A DNA stretch of 64,000 nucleotides from Allium sativum. Lineage: Eukaryota > Streptophyta > Magnoliopsida > Asparagales > Amaryllidaceae. The notes beneath the pieces are model-generated. The model had not been told where the DNA came from. It saw nothing but the letters and a program-made list of their open reading frames with translations, and searched no databases. Both the position numbers and the translations under genes were made by a program. Below are positions 24,980 to 37,828 of this stretch, in pieces (the stretch's first letter is position 1; each line of letters begins with the position of its first letter). The stretch covers positions 907,316,677 to 907,380,676 of the forward strand of contig CM060915.1 of assembly GCA_030737875.1 (NCBI GenBank), read 5' to 3'.

Positions 24980-25256
24980 GATATGGAGTATTACCAGTTT
25001 TGCTCCATTGGATGAATAGGTTGGGATTGGGAAATAAAAAAATGATTACTTCGGTAAGGTGCGCTAATCCCGACTAGTTTGGATAAACCTTAATTTGGTT
25101 TGAATTAATATCCAAAGGAAGATTAAAGAATAAATTTAAAGAATCTATCTTTGATAAAATTAATGGGAACCTTTCCAAAAAGATATGAATATTTGAGTAA
25201 AAGAATATTCTAGATTGGAATGAGGCGTATGTTGTGTTTTTATAGCACTTGTTAAT

Positions 25257-25307
25257 AAGATACGCGAGTTATTCGAAAAGACCAGGTTTATCCCGTTATG
25301 AATAACT
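25257..25307 (+). repeat. Hairpin AGTTATTC / GAATAACT in the LTR of A
   Basis: Arms of 8 bp enclose a pyrimidine/GG-rich loop. The same fold with longer arms occurs in C (AGTTATTCAGA / TCTGAATAACT near 41031), and a related one in E near 19349-19406. Confidence 0.75.
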
Positions 25308-26937
25308 GATTCGACGATGAAGACGGTGGTTGAAGACCGGAGGTCTTTACATCGTTTGGATGATTACTGATGTCTTGATTGGGCTATACATCCAAGACAA
25401 GGTAATAAGTGGTGATCATCCAGACGTACTTGGAGATCGACCGGATATGCGAGGACCTCACTCCTGTATTGGACATATGGGATGAGGAATAAGGTGCCTC
25501 CGGTTTCGTTCAGACCCAGAACGAACTTGTAAATGGATGTGTATCTGACATTGGATTTTGTTCCGTGTTGATTGATCTCTATTAAATATATATCTGTTTG
25601 GTAGCATAGAATTTATTCTCCTGCTTAACACCCTTCTCTGAGACGTACGAGCTCAGAGGTTATATATTGATAGACATCAGTCGCATGGCGTGAATTGCCT
25701 GTGTGGCATGCTGAGATGCAAATGATCAAGGCTTCTGTTGAAAAGCAGAGTCTTGTGGTTGATGATCAAAGCACGACTTTAATATAGCATAGCTTTGTGT
25801 ATAGCGTTAATTCGCTAGCCTCACACCCAGTGTGAGCCAGAAATGGGAGAGGATTTCAGGAACGACATGTGTTTTCTTCTAGCTAGGAGTGATGTCATGG
25901 TTTGGAGCCCAGACATTTTTGCTTATCTGGATAATGGATAGCGAGGCACCTTAGATATATCTGTCACTACGGGGCCAATGGATGACATAGTCGATATACT
26001 GACCAGATTTACGCCCTATAGGGCGAGGAAACGTATTGTTCAGGCATTTTAATCCACTCTGTATGGACCGGCCTTAACGATCCAAGGGTCACTTGAGCTC
26101 TGATCATAAGGCTCGGGCTAGAGAGTCTCGAAGCGGTAAGGACGATCCCTTACCTTGGTTCACAGATGGAAATCCAACTTCCAGTATGACATTGTGCAGT
26201 TTTAATTGTAGAACTGGTATGGCGACATAGTAGCATTGGATACTATGCCATCCATGGTTGATACATTTATATTTGAAGTTATTTTATAAACTTTACACTT
26301 ATAATAGAATCAAAATGATTTGTTTTAAACGTACCAAGCTTGTTTGGCTATTATAAGGGAAAACTCTATCCTGCGGCTTGCGTTGCATTGTGTGATGGGA
26401 CCTGAGTCTTATAATAGCTTCATTTTTCCAAAAAGCATTGCGCTGTTTGTTATGTGCACTGGTATTCTTGGGAAGAAACACGTTTTGTGTTATATAGCGT
26501 GGTCCCTTGATTTACTTTATTTAAAAGTAATGATTTAATAACTGTTTTAGTTCTCACACCAGTCACATGATTGACGTGGAGTTTATTGTTTTGACCTAAA
26601 CTCTGGGTGCCCCTATTTTCCACACGAGCAGCTAGTAGTTTTGGTTTTGCAGATATTATATTCACATGATCCTGGTTTATAGCTGGAGCTATATTCAGAA
26701 TGCTCTGTATCTGTGTATTTCTTTCAGTTGTGTTTTGTATTATTTTCCGCTGCATTATAATTTGTAAATCTTTGATATTTATCAAATGTATATTATTTGT
26801 TCATACTCTGTATATTCTTGCACTCTGATGTAAATTGTTGTGATAGCAATGAAATGTTCTTCTGTTTGTATTCTGATTTATCGTGTTCTCAATTCAATCC
26901 GGGCTTTCCCGTAAGGGCGATTTTAGGTCGTTTCAGT

Positions 26938-26949
26938 TGGTATCAGAGC
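26938..26949 (+). other. Primer-binding site (initiator tRNA-Met), element A
   Basis: TGGTATCAGAGC, two bases after the LTR end. It is complementary to the 3' end of plant initiator tRNA-Met, which would prime minus-strand synthesis. Confidence 0.95.
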
Positions 26950-27206
26950 TTTGCTTTACGGAGATCGAGAACAAGACACATTAGAACCAAACGAAAGAAT
27001 TCATCAGAGATTGGATTGGTAATATCCAATAAGAATAACCCGTTAGAGATGGGATCAGTAGTATCATAGAATGAGTTGGAAGAGTGTTATTTTTAAAATA
27101 AAAATGAAAACAAATTTTGTTTTGAAAATTTAAATCTTATTATACGTATTTGAGTATATTTATTTTATATTGATTTTGGACATCTAGTATACAGAGATTT
27201 TAATAT

Positions 27207-27419
27207 ATGTCTGATCCACGTGTATTTGAAGTCTCAAATATACTGGATGGATATAGAATCACACTGTAGGCGCCCGAAGATGATTCTGGTGATGCCGCGG
27301 CATCATCAGTATTTATGTTCGAATTTCGAAAATGGGATATCTATATATTTCCAATTGACTGGTGTGAGAACCAAAATTTAGATAGGATTTATTGTTGTGA
27401 TTTGGCACCAAAAACATGA
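27207..27419 (+). pseudogene. Short decayed frame, possible gag remnant, element A
   Basis: An ATG opens a 70-codon frame starting MSDPRVFEV, with one internal TAG at 27267 and a stop at 27417. Later residues include FEFRKWDIYIFPIDW. In element C the corresponding stretch (about 42930-43100) has ACG in place of the ATG and a frame-disrupting indel. No domain was recognised. Its place just after the PBS and leader would suit gag, but that is only positional. Confidence 0.4.
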
Positions 27420-27981
27420 TTTTGAATATATATTAAAGTTATGCATTTGAAAAGCTAATTTACAAATTGATTGTTGGTTGTGTTGTTTGATTATTAGTTT
27501 AACTAATAAAATTGTTAAAACCAGTACATGTGAATGAAAGGTAAATTTAGCCAAATCGAATCAAATATTAAATTAAATTGCATATTGATTGAAATTGCAT
27601 ATATGTACATGTATATACATTGGACAGGTCATAACAGGGAAGCTAAGCAGAGGAATAAAATTGTATGCTCGACAAATAGGTACATGTTTACTAATATATT
27701 GGGTTTTGATGATTTTATGAGCCAATTGGCTAGCCGCTTGGCTTTTTCTTTTTATTTTGGATTGGTGAGGGCCCTGTTTGGCTAGTTGCGGTTTTAAATG
27801 TCTCCCCGTACAAAGGAGGTTATGGCGAAATATTTCGAAAATTTAGGGTGTTAGCCAAATTTTTGAAAAATTAGAAAATTCTTAGAAACTGAAAAGTTGA
27901 ATAATAAACGCCAGAATGAAAGTTGAGTTGATTAGTTAAACAAATTTTAGCTCCGTTCCTTTTCGAGGGCGAAAAGATTTT

Positions 27982-27993
27982 AAGTGGGGGAGA
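27982..27993 (+). other. Polypurine tract, element A
   Basis: AAGTGGGGGAGA, one base before the 3' LTR start at 27995. It serves as plus-strand primer in reverse transcription. The same tract precedes C's 3' LTR. Confidence 0.92.
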
Positions 27994-27994
27994 T

Positions 27995-30900
27995 TGTAAC
28001 AACCCGGAAAATTGGAACCAATTTAAAATTTTTATTTTGGCAATTTTAATGAATTTTGAATATTTAAAATGATTTATTTTAAATAATAACGACTAAAATT
28101 TTATTTAAATCGAAGTTAGAACGAATAAATTTATTTTAATTATAAAACGAGCCTGAAATGGCACGGTAGTTTGAAAATTCGATTTCAAATTTCAAATGAA
28201 TGCACAGGATTCAAAATAAATCGGATTTCAGTAAAACCAGAAATATTTGAATCTGTTTGAAAATATCTTTCCAACGGATTTGAAAAATCCAGATTTCATA
28301 ACGGGAATAAAAAGTTATGGCCAGTTAAAAATTCAGAATAGTCGCTATGGAATTTATATATATTTTATATAAAATATAGCCCTTAAAAATAAATATTTTG
28401 CAAACGACCTCCGTTTTCGATGTGACAACTTTTATTAGATCCGGAATGTAAAATAATTGATAGATCCCAATTTTCATAATTTTTGGAATCATAATGTGAG
28501 CGTGGCAAAAGAAAACGTGTTTTAACAGTTTTACTCAATTTGGATCGACCAGAAAATGACCATTTTTCAAATGGTCTCCAAATTTGATGAAATTAGTTTT
28601 GTTAGGACCGTATCATCAAAATATTGCTAGATTTATTTTTCGGGAATTTTTTTGAAGTCAGTCTGTGGCCCCGATAAATTCAAAAAGTACGTTTAAATTC
28701 AATATATATATTGATTTATATTTTAATTTTGATGAAAACTGATCGAAACAGCTGAATTGACTTACAAAACATATTCCATTATGTCTGGAATGGGGGCATT
28801 TGGCTAGGGCCGAAATTCATTGGGTTTGATTTGGAGTTATAATGCAAAACCACATTTTTACGAATTAAAATAATATAAAAAAATTATATATAAATTAAAC
28901 TAAACCCTAAATTCATCGCTCACAAAATTTTCTGCCGTCAGTCTTCAAAATTGAAGGGGGTGGTTGTTCAAAACTTCCCCTTATTCTTTTACCAAATCTG
29001 TGAATCATTTCACCAAATTGAAAACACGAAGATCAAGAGCAAAGTGAACTATCTCCATCTATACCAGAATGACCTTGTCTCATGGAGTATTAGATGCGAT
29101 TTTTGGAGAGAAAGAGGGCAACTTTCGAACGGAATCAGGGGAGTAGGAGGGGGCCGAGCTCGGCCTAGCTTCTGGCGTTGGGTGGCGGTGCTCTGGCGAG
29201 TGGAAGTGTGTTGTCTGATCAGGGTCTCGGGCTTCAACGTGCATACGGAGAGGAGAGAGAGGGAGGGACCATGGGTGCGGGTTTTACAACAGAAGGGAAC
29301 GAGGAAGAAGAGTATTAAAACCCTTAATGTTGTAATTAGGAAAATTAATTTTATTTAATTATATTAAATTTGTAATTAATATTCAAACTACCATAATTTC
29401 TTCGAACAGTAACGAAACTGAACGATTCAAATTGCGTTGGGATCGTAATGAAAAATACAACACCATGGAACCGACCAGGACAAAAACGGAGCATATTAGA
29501 ATTTGAGGCAAATCAAATCCAAACCGTTCAGAAATAAAGAATGGCGGAGTGGAAACCCAATGTGAGAACTCCTTCTCACTCTAATTATTTACAGTTAAAT
29601 ATATATTAGGATGCAGACAGTGCTTAGTAGCACCCGACAACATTTATTGTACAAACCATGATTGGTTGTTTGGACTGTATTGTGTTGTGATATGAAATAA
29701 AAATATATAAAATATTCATGTATGGAATAAAATATTTGAACAATAAAAATATAATTTTTATTGTATATATGAACTGTATAAAACATTCACGTGTTGAATA
29801 AAATATTTAAACAATAAAAATATCATTTTTATTGAATGAATAAAATATATAAAATATTCATGTATGGAATAAAATATTAGAGCAATAAAAATATCATTTT
29901 TATTGAATGAATAAAATATATAAAATATTCATGTATGGAATAAAATATTTGAACAATAAAAATATCATTTTTATTTAATGAATAAAATATATAAAATACT
30001 CATGTATGGAATAAAATATTTGAACAATAAAAATATCATTTTTATTGTATATATGAACTGTATAAAATAGTTATATGAATAAAATAAATATTCATTTACA
30101 AATCAGACGATTTATTTATGTACATCCATTTAACTGATATGGATTGGACGATATATTTTACACATCGCCCAACTGCCCAAATAATATTCAGTGTTTGTTG
30201 ATTGAAACCCCACATGGGTATTGGGATGATATTTGACATACACTAATCCCAAATGTTTAGTTGTATGTCGATCAATTGGTTGACAGACTGTTGTAAGCGT
30301 TAATTATTTATACTTAATGCTTATGGAGTTGTGTAATGCACTTTGGATGATGGTTGATTGTGTTTCATTATTGTTGTATACATGTGCCGTATGAAACCCA
30401 TATAGATAACATTATATGTAATTGACTATGTATGATTCCAATTCAGAAATCAATAAAGGATTAAAAATCTGATTTGATGTCCGATTTGAGATGTACACAA
30501 AAATATTGAAATATATAAGCCATGTTGATTAGATTTGCACCATTTTGACGCGAACGATATTTGTATCAATTTTATTCATTTTTATAATGAATATCGAAAA
30601 GGAAATTATTTCAAAATCTGATATTTTGAAAATATTATCATTTAAATAATATAATGATAAGGGGTATTCAATTTTGATTTAAAATTGAAAATGAAGTTGG
30701 AATCATTTCTAAATCGAATTTAGAACGATTTATAAAATACGTTTTAAATGGAAATCGATGTAATATATATTATATATATTTAATTGCCTGAATAGAGCGC
30801 GTCGCGCCCCGACCGTTCGCGAATTTCGACCATTGATTTCGAATTGACATTATGGGAGATCCGACCGTTGAATTCTCATAAAACCGGAACCGTTGGGTTC

Positions 30901-33900
30901 GTATCGAAAAGAGCTTTCTAAGAAATATAAGAGATTTGAAATCTAATGGTTAGATTTGTAATTATGTCCAAATCAAATTTGGAAAAGGTCGCTATAAGTG
31001 CAGTTCGATGACCGTTTATGGAAATCGACTGAAAGGGCCTTGATAAAATTATTAAAAATATTAATAACTTGTGTAAAATCATAATAAATGATTTGGAAAG
31101 AATTGGGATGAAAAATTCCATATTTGAAAAGATAGAAATATATTTTTATCGAAATGAACTAGTTGTTAACTAGAATTATAATCTTATTATTTTTAAATAA
31201 ATAAATTGGATTGAGAATGGGTTTTAATATAACCAGAATGTCCAATATATGAATTGGAGTAGTTTTTAATGGAAATCATCTTCGAAATATTTCGATGTTG
31301 GATTTCGTGATTATACAGATACTATTATGGAAATTTGAAAGATATATTTATATCGTTATTTCCAATATGATATTTGTTGGTTTCAGAGTTTGATATTGAA
31401 TATAAGCCGATATATTTTCTATTCAGATCCTTGTATTTAATATCAAATGGGATTTTGGGTTTGTCATGAACGGTGTCTTAAATAACACTGTTCTTAAACC
31501 CAGTTGAGGAAAGAATAAATCTTTTTATTAAGATTTAGTGCAATTTTCCGACTAATTAATATTTAATTGGAATTGAATAAAAGAATTGGATTTTGGGTTT
31601 GTTGTGAACGGTGTCTTCAGTAACACTGTTCTTAAACCCTGTTTGAAAGGAATAAATCTTTTAATTAAGATTATTAGAGTTTCCAGTTACATTTGGTAAT
31701 TGGAATAAAATAAAATGTGAATCGAGTTTTTCATGAACTGTGTTTTAAACGACATTCATTCTTTAACCCGAATTACAGTGAAATGTGATTTGGAAATTAT
31801 AAATCTTTTATTAAGATTTAAAGGAAATTTTCCAAAGTAAAGTTTTCCAATTTAATACAATAAATTGGAGTGGAATGGAATTCGATTGGATAATAATCAA
31901 AGTGAGCTTTTGTGGAGGAAGACTGTTAATATATATGAAATTTAAAATTCTTTGTCGTTATTCCAATTATATTACTAGTCGGACATGGAAATTGATATCG
32001 ATTATATATTGATCTGTTTTCCGTGAAGATTCCATAAATAATGGAATGTGATTTGGGTTTATCGTGAACTGTGTTTTAAATAACATTAGTTCTTTAACCC
32101 AGTTAAAGATAAGATTAATTTCTTAACTTTGAATAATCATTAAGTAATGATCTTTGAGATTAAAACTGAATTACTATTTTAATGAATCTATAATTAAATT
32201 GGAATGTGAATGAGATGATTAAATTTATCGAATTCATGAAATGATCGAGAATGGAGTATCATCCAGCTTTGCTACAAGCGATAGTTAAATCTTTAGTTAG
32301 ATTTCAACGTGAAATGGTAAATAATTTTACCGATAACACCGTGGTGTTAGATATGGAGTATTACTAGTTTTGCTCCATGGGATGAATAGGTTGGGATTGG
32401 GAAATAAAACAAATGATTACTTTGGTATGTTGCGCTAATCCCGACTAGTTTGGATAAACCTTAATTTGGTTTGAATTAATATCCAAAAAAAGATTAAAGA
32501 ATAAATTTAAAGAATTTATCTTTGATAAAATTAATGGGAACGTTTCCCAAAAGATATGAATATTTGAATAAAAGAATATTCTGGATTGGAATGAGGCGTA
32601 TGTTGTGTTTTTATAGCACTTGTTTATAAGATATGCGAGTTATTCGGAAAGACCGGGTTATCCCATTCTGAATAACTGATTCGACAATGAGTTGACGATG
32701 AAGACAGTGGTTAATGACCAAAGGTCTTTACATCATTTGGATGTTTACTAATTTCTTGATTGGGCTGTACACCCAAGACAAGGTAATAAGTGGTGATCAT
32801 CCAGACGTACTTGGAGATCGACTGGATATGCGAGGACCACTCTCCTGTATTGGACATATGGGACGAGGAATAAGGTGCCTCCGGTTTCGTTCAGACCCAG
32901 AACGAACTTGTAAATGGATGTGTGTCTGACATTGGATTTCGTTCCGTGTTGATTGATCTCTATTAAATATATATCTGTTTGGTGGCGGAGAATTTATTCT
33001 CTTGCTTAACACCCTTCTCTGAGACGTATGAGCTCAGAGGTTATATATCGATAGACATCTGTCGCATGGTGTGAACTGCCTGTGTGGCATGCTGAGATGC
33101 AAATGATCAAGGCTTCTGTTGAAAAACAGATTCTTGTGGTTGATGATCAAAGCACGACTAATATAGCATAACTTTGTGTATAGCGCTAATTAGCGAGCCT
33201 CACACCCCGGTGTGAACCAAAAACGGGAGAGGACTTCAGGGAGGGCATGCGTTTCCTTCTAGCTAGGAGTGGTGTCATGGTATGGAGCCCAGGCATTATT
33301 ATTTATGTGTATGATGGATAGCGAGGTGCCTCAGATATGTCGGTCACTACGGGGACGATGGATGACATGGTCGATATACTGACCAGATTTACGCCCCATA
33401 GGGCAGGGAAACTTATTGTTCAGGCATTTTAATCCACTCCGTGTGGACCGACCCTGACGATCCAAGGGACACTCGAGCTCTTATCCTGAGGCTCGGGCTA
33501 GAGAGTCTCGAAGCAGTAAGGATGATCTCTTGCCTTGGTTCACAGATGGAAATCCAAGTTCCAATACGACATTGTGTGGTTTTAATTATAGAACAAGTAT
33601 GGCGACATAGTAGCATGGGATACTATGTCATCTTTGATTGATACATTTATATTTGAAGTTGTTTTATACACTTTACACTTATAATAGAATCAAATTGATT
33701 TGTTTTAAACGTACCAAGAATGTTTAGCTATTATAAGGAAAAACTCTATCCTCCAGCTTGCGTTGCATTGTGTGATGGGACCTGAGTCTTATAATAGCTT
33801 CTTTTTCCAAAAAGTGTTGCATTGTTTGTTATATGCACTGGTATTCTTGGGGGGAAGCCCGTTCCGCGTTATACGGCATGGTCCCTTGATTTACTTTATT

Positions 33901-34314
33901 TTAAAGTAAAGATTTAATAACTGTTTTAGTTCTCACACCAGTCACATGACTGACCTGGAGTTTATTGTTTTAACCTAAACTCTAGGTGCCCCTATTTTCC
34001 ACACGGGCAGCTAGTAGTTTTGCTTTTGTAGATATTATATTCATAGGATCCTGGTTTACAACTGGAGCTATATTTGGAACGCTCTGTATCCGTGTATTTC
34101 TTCCAGTTATGTTTTTTATTGTTTTCCGCTGCATTATAATTTGTAAATCTCTGATATTTATCAAATGTATATTATTTGTTCATACTTTGTATATTCTTGC
34201 ACTCTGATGTAAATTGTTGTAATAGCAATGAAATGTTCTTCTATTTGCTTCCTAATTTGTCGTGTTCTCAACTCAATCCAGGCTTTCTCACAAGGGCGAG
34301 TTTGGGCCGTTTCA
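27995..34314 (+). repeat. Element A 3' LTR (6320 bp)
   Basis: From TGTAACAACCC to GGGCCGTTTCA, followed by the TTTTG duplication. Colinear with 20522-26935, with scattered substitutions, an additional short segment near 28102 and five rather than six 71-bp units (29690-30080). Hairpin modules recur at about 31450-32105 and 32345-32690. Confidence 0.92.
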
Positions 34315-34607
34315 TTTTGGTTTGTAGCTTGTTCTTGGAGTTAGTTTGAGAGCAGGTTCAGGATTTGAGCTGGAGCTATATCTTGGATCATTATTTTTCC
34401 GCTGGGAGTTTTATATTATTTTCCGCTGTGTATCCTGTTGTACTCTGATGTGTCATTTTAACTCTAATGTAAATTTATTTTTATGATAATGATAAGTTCT
34501 TTATTTCTATTCCAATGTGTAAGTATCTCTAACAATCAGTCTTTATGAACGATTTAAGTTAGTTTAATTACCAGTTTTGAAGCAGGTAAAAAGGTGGTTC
34601 ATTACAG
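34315..34607 (+). mobile_element. Element E: 5' LTR end, second piece
   Basis: Continues element E after element A. It contains CCGCTG motifs near 34400 and 34430, as near the ends of the other LTRs. It ends around 34607 before a mutated PBS-like TTGGTTTCAGAGATTTGG (34611-34628). Confidence 0.72.
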
Positions 34608-36581
34608 GATTGGTTTCAGAGATTTGGTTTATACAAAGGTTTTATGGGTACGACCCATTAGAGCAGAAGGAAAGGACTCATCACAAATAGGATTAGGAAT
34701 ATCTTACAATGAGTAACTTATTAGAAATAGGGTTAATAATACCATAAAATGAGTTTGAAAGTACTGTATACGAAAGATCGTATTTTCATAAAAAAATGGT
34801 TTCGGTTTGAAAAGTAGTATGTTTTGAATATAAAAGAAATCGTTTTGAAGTATAAATATGTTATGGTCTAGATAATAAATTAGGAGACAAAAACTATTAA
34901 AATATAAGTATTTGTGATCTTCCTTCAACTAATTAGTTAAGGAAGTTAGAATTTGAATATAAAGATCCTTGGTCAAACTAGAAAATCCTTATTGTTCATA
35001 TAGAATTGTAATTAGGATAGAAAATCCAATTATGAATTTTTTTGAAATCTAAGAACTTTGTTAAAAGTGTGTTTTTACGAATAATTATGGTAATAAACTT
35101 GAATAAGTCGGGTTAAAACATAAATATTTGGATTTAAATGAGGAAATTTTGACAATTTTGGTCAGTCGATAAATATTGATTAAGAATTTTAAATATGAAA
35201 GATAGACTATGAGCATTAGACTTATTTATTTTTCAAGAACAGTCTTGACTTTTCAAATTTCTTTTCATTAGTACAAAAATAATGGATAACCTCACTTAAG
35301 CTAGTTATAATCCTTATAGAATCTGAATTAGAGAATCAGAATTCGCAATAATTTCTAGTAGTCAACAAATTCTGGAATAATTTGAATAAGAAATAAAATA
35401 CATGCAAGTACAAATGCCTCGTGAATTAAGTTTCACAATTTAACTAAAATGGTATTTGGCAATTAAAGGTTATATAAACTAAGGTATTTAGGCAAGTTAT
35501 AAAATAATATATAAAGGTTAAATAATGATATCTGGAACTTTGAAATCTAAGAAGAAATAGGTTTTACAATTTTGGACTCTTTAATAAGTTAGGATCAAAA
35601 CATAGAAAATGATTTCTAACACTATTTATTTTTCTTTAGGGCTGTAGACCACTTATCGTTAGGCAGTACTTAGCTCAGCTAAGCACTAGAGACGATAGTA
35701 GTAGCTCAGGATCCGACTCAAAGGGATGGATATTTTATCCACCGAGCCATGCAGTTAGAGGCTTCTCTACCCAGAGAGCTCTGGTCCATAGTCTCTCGAG
35801 CCTAAGGATTCATTGTCGACTGATGATATTGTATAACATGCAGTTGATGACGAGAGTTATAACTCTGAGGTTGATAACATATTGTATGGGAGATGCGTAC
35901 TCCCATCAGCGATGACTAGATGAGAGACCCTGAGGACGACGTGCAACTTCGGGATGATGACGATGTCGAGAAGCAGGAGTTCCAGGGTGAGGATATATCT
36001 CAGGATAGGATGATGGCAGATCAGCAGGGTGACTTTGAGGGGAATATGGACGAGTTCGATGGAGTAGCTCAGCCTAGTGGACAAATGAATGATCAAGTAA
36101 ACCCTATCCTTGTTGACAATGCTCCAGAGTAGAACCTATCACCCGAGTTCGATGAGGACGATGAGGTCATAAATGAGGACAAATATTTAGCAGACAATGA
36201 GCCGATGGATGACGAGGATGATGATTTTGCAGATGATGTGCCCGAGGAGTTGAGTATGTTAGGACCATCCGAGGATAGGTTAGACATGTCAGATAGTTAG
36301 ACAGCCGGTGGTTAATGTTTTGGGGACAGTGTAAATATTGTATATATGGTTATCTTAAGTGCTTAGATTGCACTAAGATATTTTTGGGCTAGGAAATATT
36401 TTGGGGACTAGTACCTTTTATATAGGTATGCTTTTTGTTGTTTCACATAGACCACTTCAAGTGCGTAGTACGTACTTAGGTTAGTAGGATAACACTATTT
36501 TTTTGTACTCAGACATGGGTATTTACTATGATTTGACATTTTTGACCGACTATAGCATGATGTTCTGTGTTGACTTATACA
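34608..36581 (+). mobile_element. Element E internal region, first piece
   Basis: The start resembles the interiors of A and C (decayed PBS, then CTCATCACAAATAGGATTAG and ATGAGTAACTTATTAGA). After about 1 kb of AT-rich DNA comes a GC-richer block (35640-36300) that looks formerly coding. Element C cuts it at 36581; the remainder resumes at 63048. The total of about 2.2 kb is longer than the interiors of A and C, so E may keep sequence that they lost. Confidence 0.7.
35920..36300 (+). pseudogene. Acidic, repeat-like coding remnant in element E
   Basis: One frame runs from an ATG at 35920 to TAG at 36298 with one internal TAG at 36130. The translation is extremely acidic (runs such as EFDEDDEVINED and DDEDDDFADD) and shows no recognised domain. 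Another TAG stands immediately before the ATG in the same frame, so the coding once extended upstream. Base composition is richer in GC than its surroundings. It could be the C-terminal tail of a lost element-encoded protein, or captured host sequence. Product unknown. Confidence 0.4.
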
Positions 36582-37537
36582 TGTAACAACCCGAAAATCT
36601 GAGCCAGTTTAAAAATTTTCTTTTGGCAATTTTAATGAATTTTGGATATTTAAAATGAATTATTTTAAATAATAACGATGAGAAATTTATTTTGAATAGA
36701 ATTCGAACGTATATATTTATATAGATCATCGTTAGAATATAAATATTTATTTTAAATTATAAAAGGAATTGAAAATGGCGCGGTAGTTCGATAATTCGAT
36801 TTCAAAGTTTAAATGAATGTACAGGATTCAAAATAAAGCGGATTTTAGTGAAACCAAAAATATTTGAATCTATTCGAGAATATCTTTCCAACGAATACGA
36901 AAAATTGAAATTTCATAGCGGGAATCAAAAGATATGTCCAGTTGAAATTTCAGAATAGTCGCTATGGAATTTCGGCCTTTAAAAATGGAAATTTTGCAAA
37001 TGACCTCGGTTTTCGATGAAACCACTTTTGTTGGATCCGTGATGTCTAGTTATTGCTAGATTCCAATTTTCGTAATTTTTCGAATCAATATGTGAGCGTG
37101 GCGAAGGAAAACGTGTTTGACCAGTTTCAGTTGATTTTAATCAACTGGAAAATGGCCATTTTTCAAACGGTCTCGGAATTTGACGAAATTAGTTTTGTTA
37201 GGACCGTATCGTCTATACGAAGCTAGAAATAATTTTTCGGGAATTTTTCTATTTAGTATGTGGCCCCAGTGAATTGAAATGCGCGTTCAAATTCAATATA
37301 TAGAGTTATATGTTGACTTTGATGGAAACTGATCGAAACAGTCGAATCAGCTTGCGATACATATCCCATTGTGTTCGTAATGGGGGTAATTAGCTAGGGG
37401 CGACAGTCGTTGGGTCTCGATTGGTGTTGAAAATAAAAGTCAACCCTCATGGAAAAATTAAAGAATTAAACTATTAATATATATATACATATACACTTAA
37501 CTACCCCAACCCCTTTCACCTTTTCATCAGAAAACTG

Positions 37538-37828
37538 ATGGCCCCCCTTTCACCAAATCGATCCCGTCGCCCCCTCTCCTTGTTGCCTCGCCACCGCCAG
37601 GGGCGACGCTGCTCCTCTCGCCCCCAGTGCAAGGCGCAACCCCCCTTCCATCTCCGATCTCCCCCTCCGCTCTCGCCTTCACCTCCTCACCGCGCCCTAT
37701 CCCCTCTTCCACCAGTCCGCCACCTGCTGGAGCAAACCCCCCCTTCGACGAGCCTCGCAACAGCAGACCCCCCCTCTCTACTTCAATACGCAGAAACCCC
37801 CCCCCCCCCCCCCCCCCGTCGCCAATGA
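37538..37828 (+). other. GC-rich, Pro/Arg-rich open frame inside the LTR of C
   Basis: A 96-codon frame rich in Pro, Ser and Arg, ending in a poly-C run at about 37798-37817. In the 3' LTR copy the matching region (about 44650-44960) has no equivalent frame, because the C run and small indels differ. Probably a transcribed leader rather than a protein. It lies between the TATA-like stretch and a donor-like GTGAGT. Confidence 0.35.

Larger units (their letters stand above)
20522..26935 (+). repeat. Element A 5' LTR (6414 bp)
   Basis: From TGTAACAACCC to GGTCGTTTCA, directly followed by the PBS. Relative to the 3' LTR it lacks a segment of a few tens of bases near 20627. Contents in order: AT-rich U3, a GC-rich patch about 21540-21790, a 71-bp tandem array, a CpG-rich block near 23420 (CGCGTCGCGCCGCGAC), then repeated hairpin modules. 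No protein is conserved. Confidence 0.92.
26936..27994 (+). other. Element A internal region (1059 bp, non-coding)
   Basis: All of the DNA between the two LTRs. It begins with the PBS and ends with the polypurine tract. Homologous to C's interior (42665-43693) and, at its start, to E's interior. No frame longer than about 90 codons is open. There is a decayed short frame at 27207-27419 and a PPT-proximal TTTCGAGGGCGAAAAG motif, like those after pol in Ty3 elements. Confidence 0.88.
20522..34314 (+). mobile_element. Element A: complete giant-LTR, tiny-interior retrotransposon
   Basis: 13,793 bp, flanked by the 5-bp duplication TTTTG (20517-20521 and 34315-34319). LTRs of 6414 and 6320 bp enclose 1059 bp that keep a tRNA-Met PBS and a polypurine tract but no recognisable gag or pol. 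It therefore resembles LARDs (large non-autonomous retrotransposons), with an even larger LTR-to-interior ratio. In one stretch of about 100 bases the two LTRs differ at nine positions. It must have been moved by proteins supplied in trans, probably from a Ty3-type element, given the PPT context. It sits inside element E's 5' LTR. Confidence 0.93.

Noticed and set aside
20522..26935. Element A's LTR pair as two separate unclassified repeats or a segmental duplication
   Set aside because: The PBS after one copy, the PPT before the other, TG...CA ends and the TTTTG duplication make a retrotransposon the better explanation.
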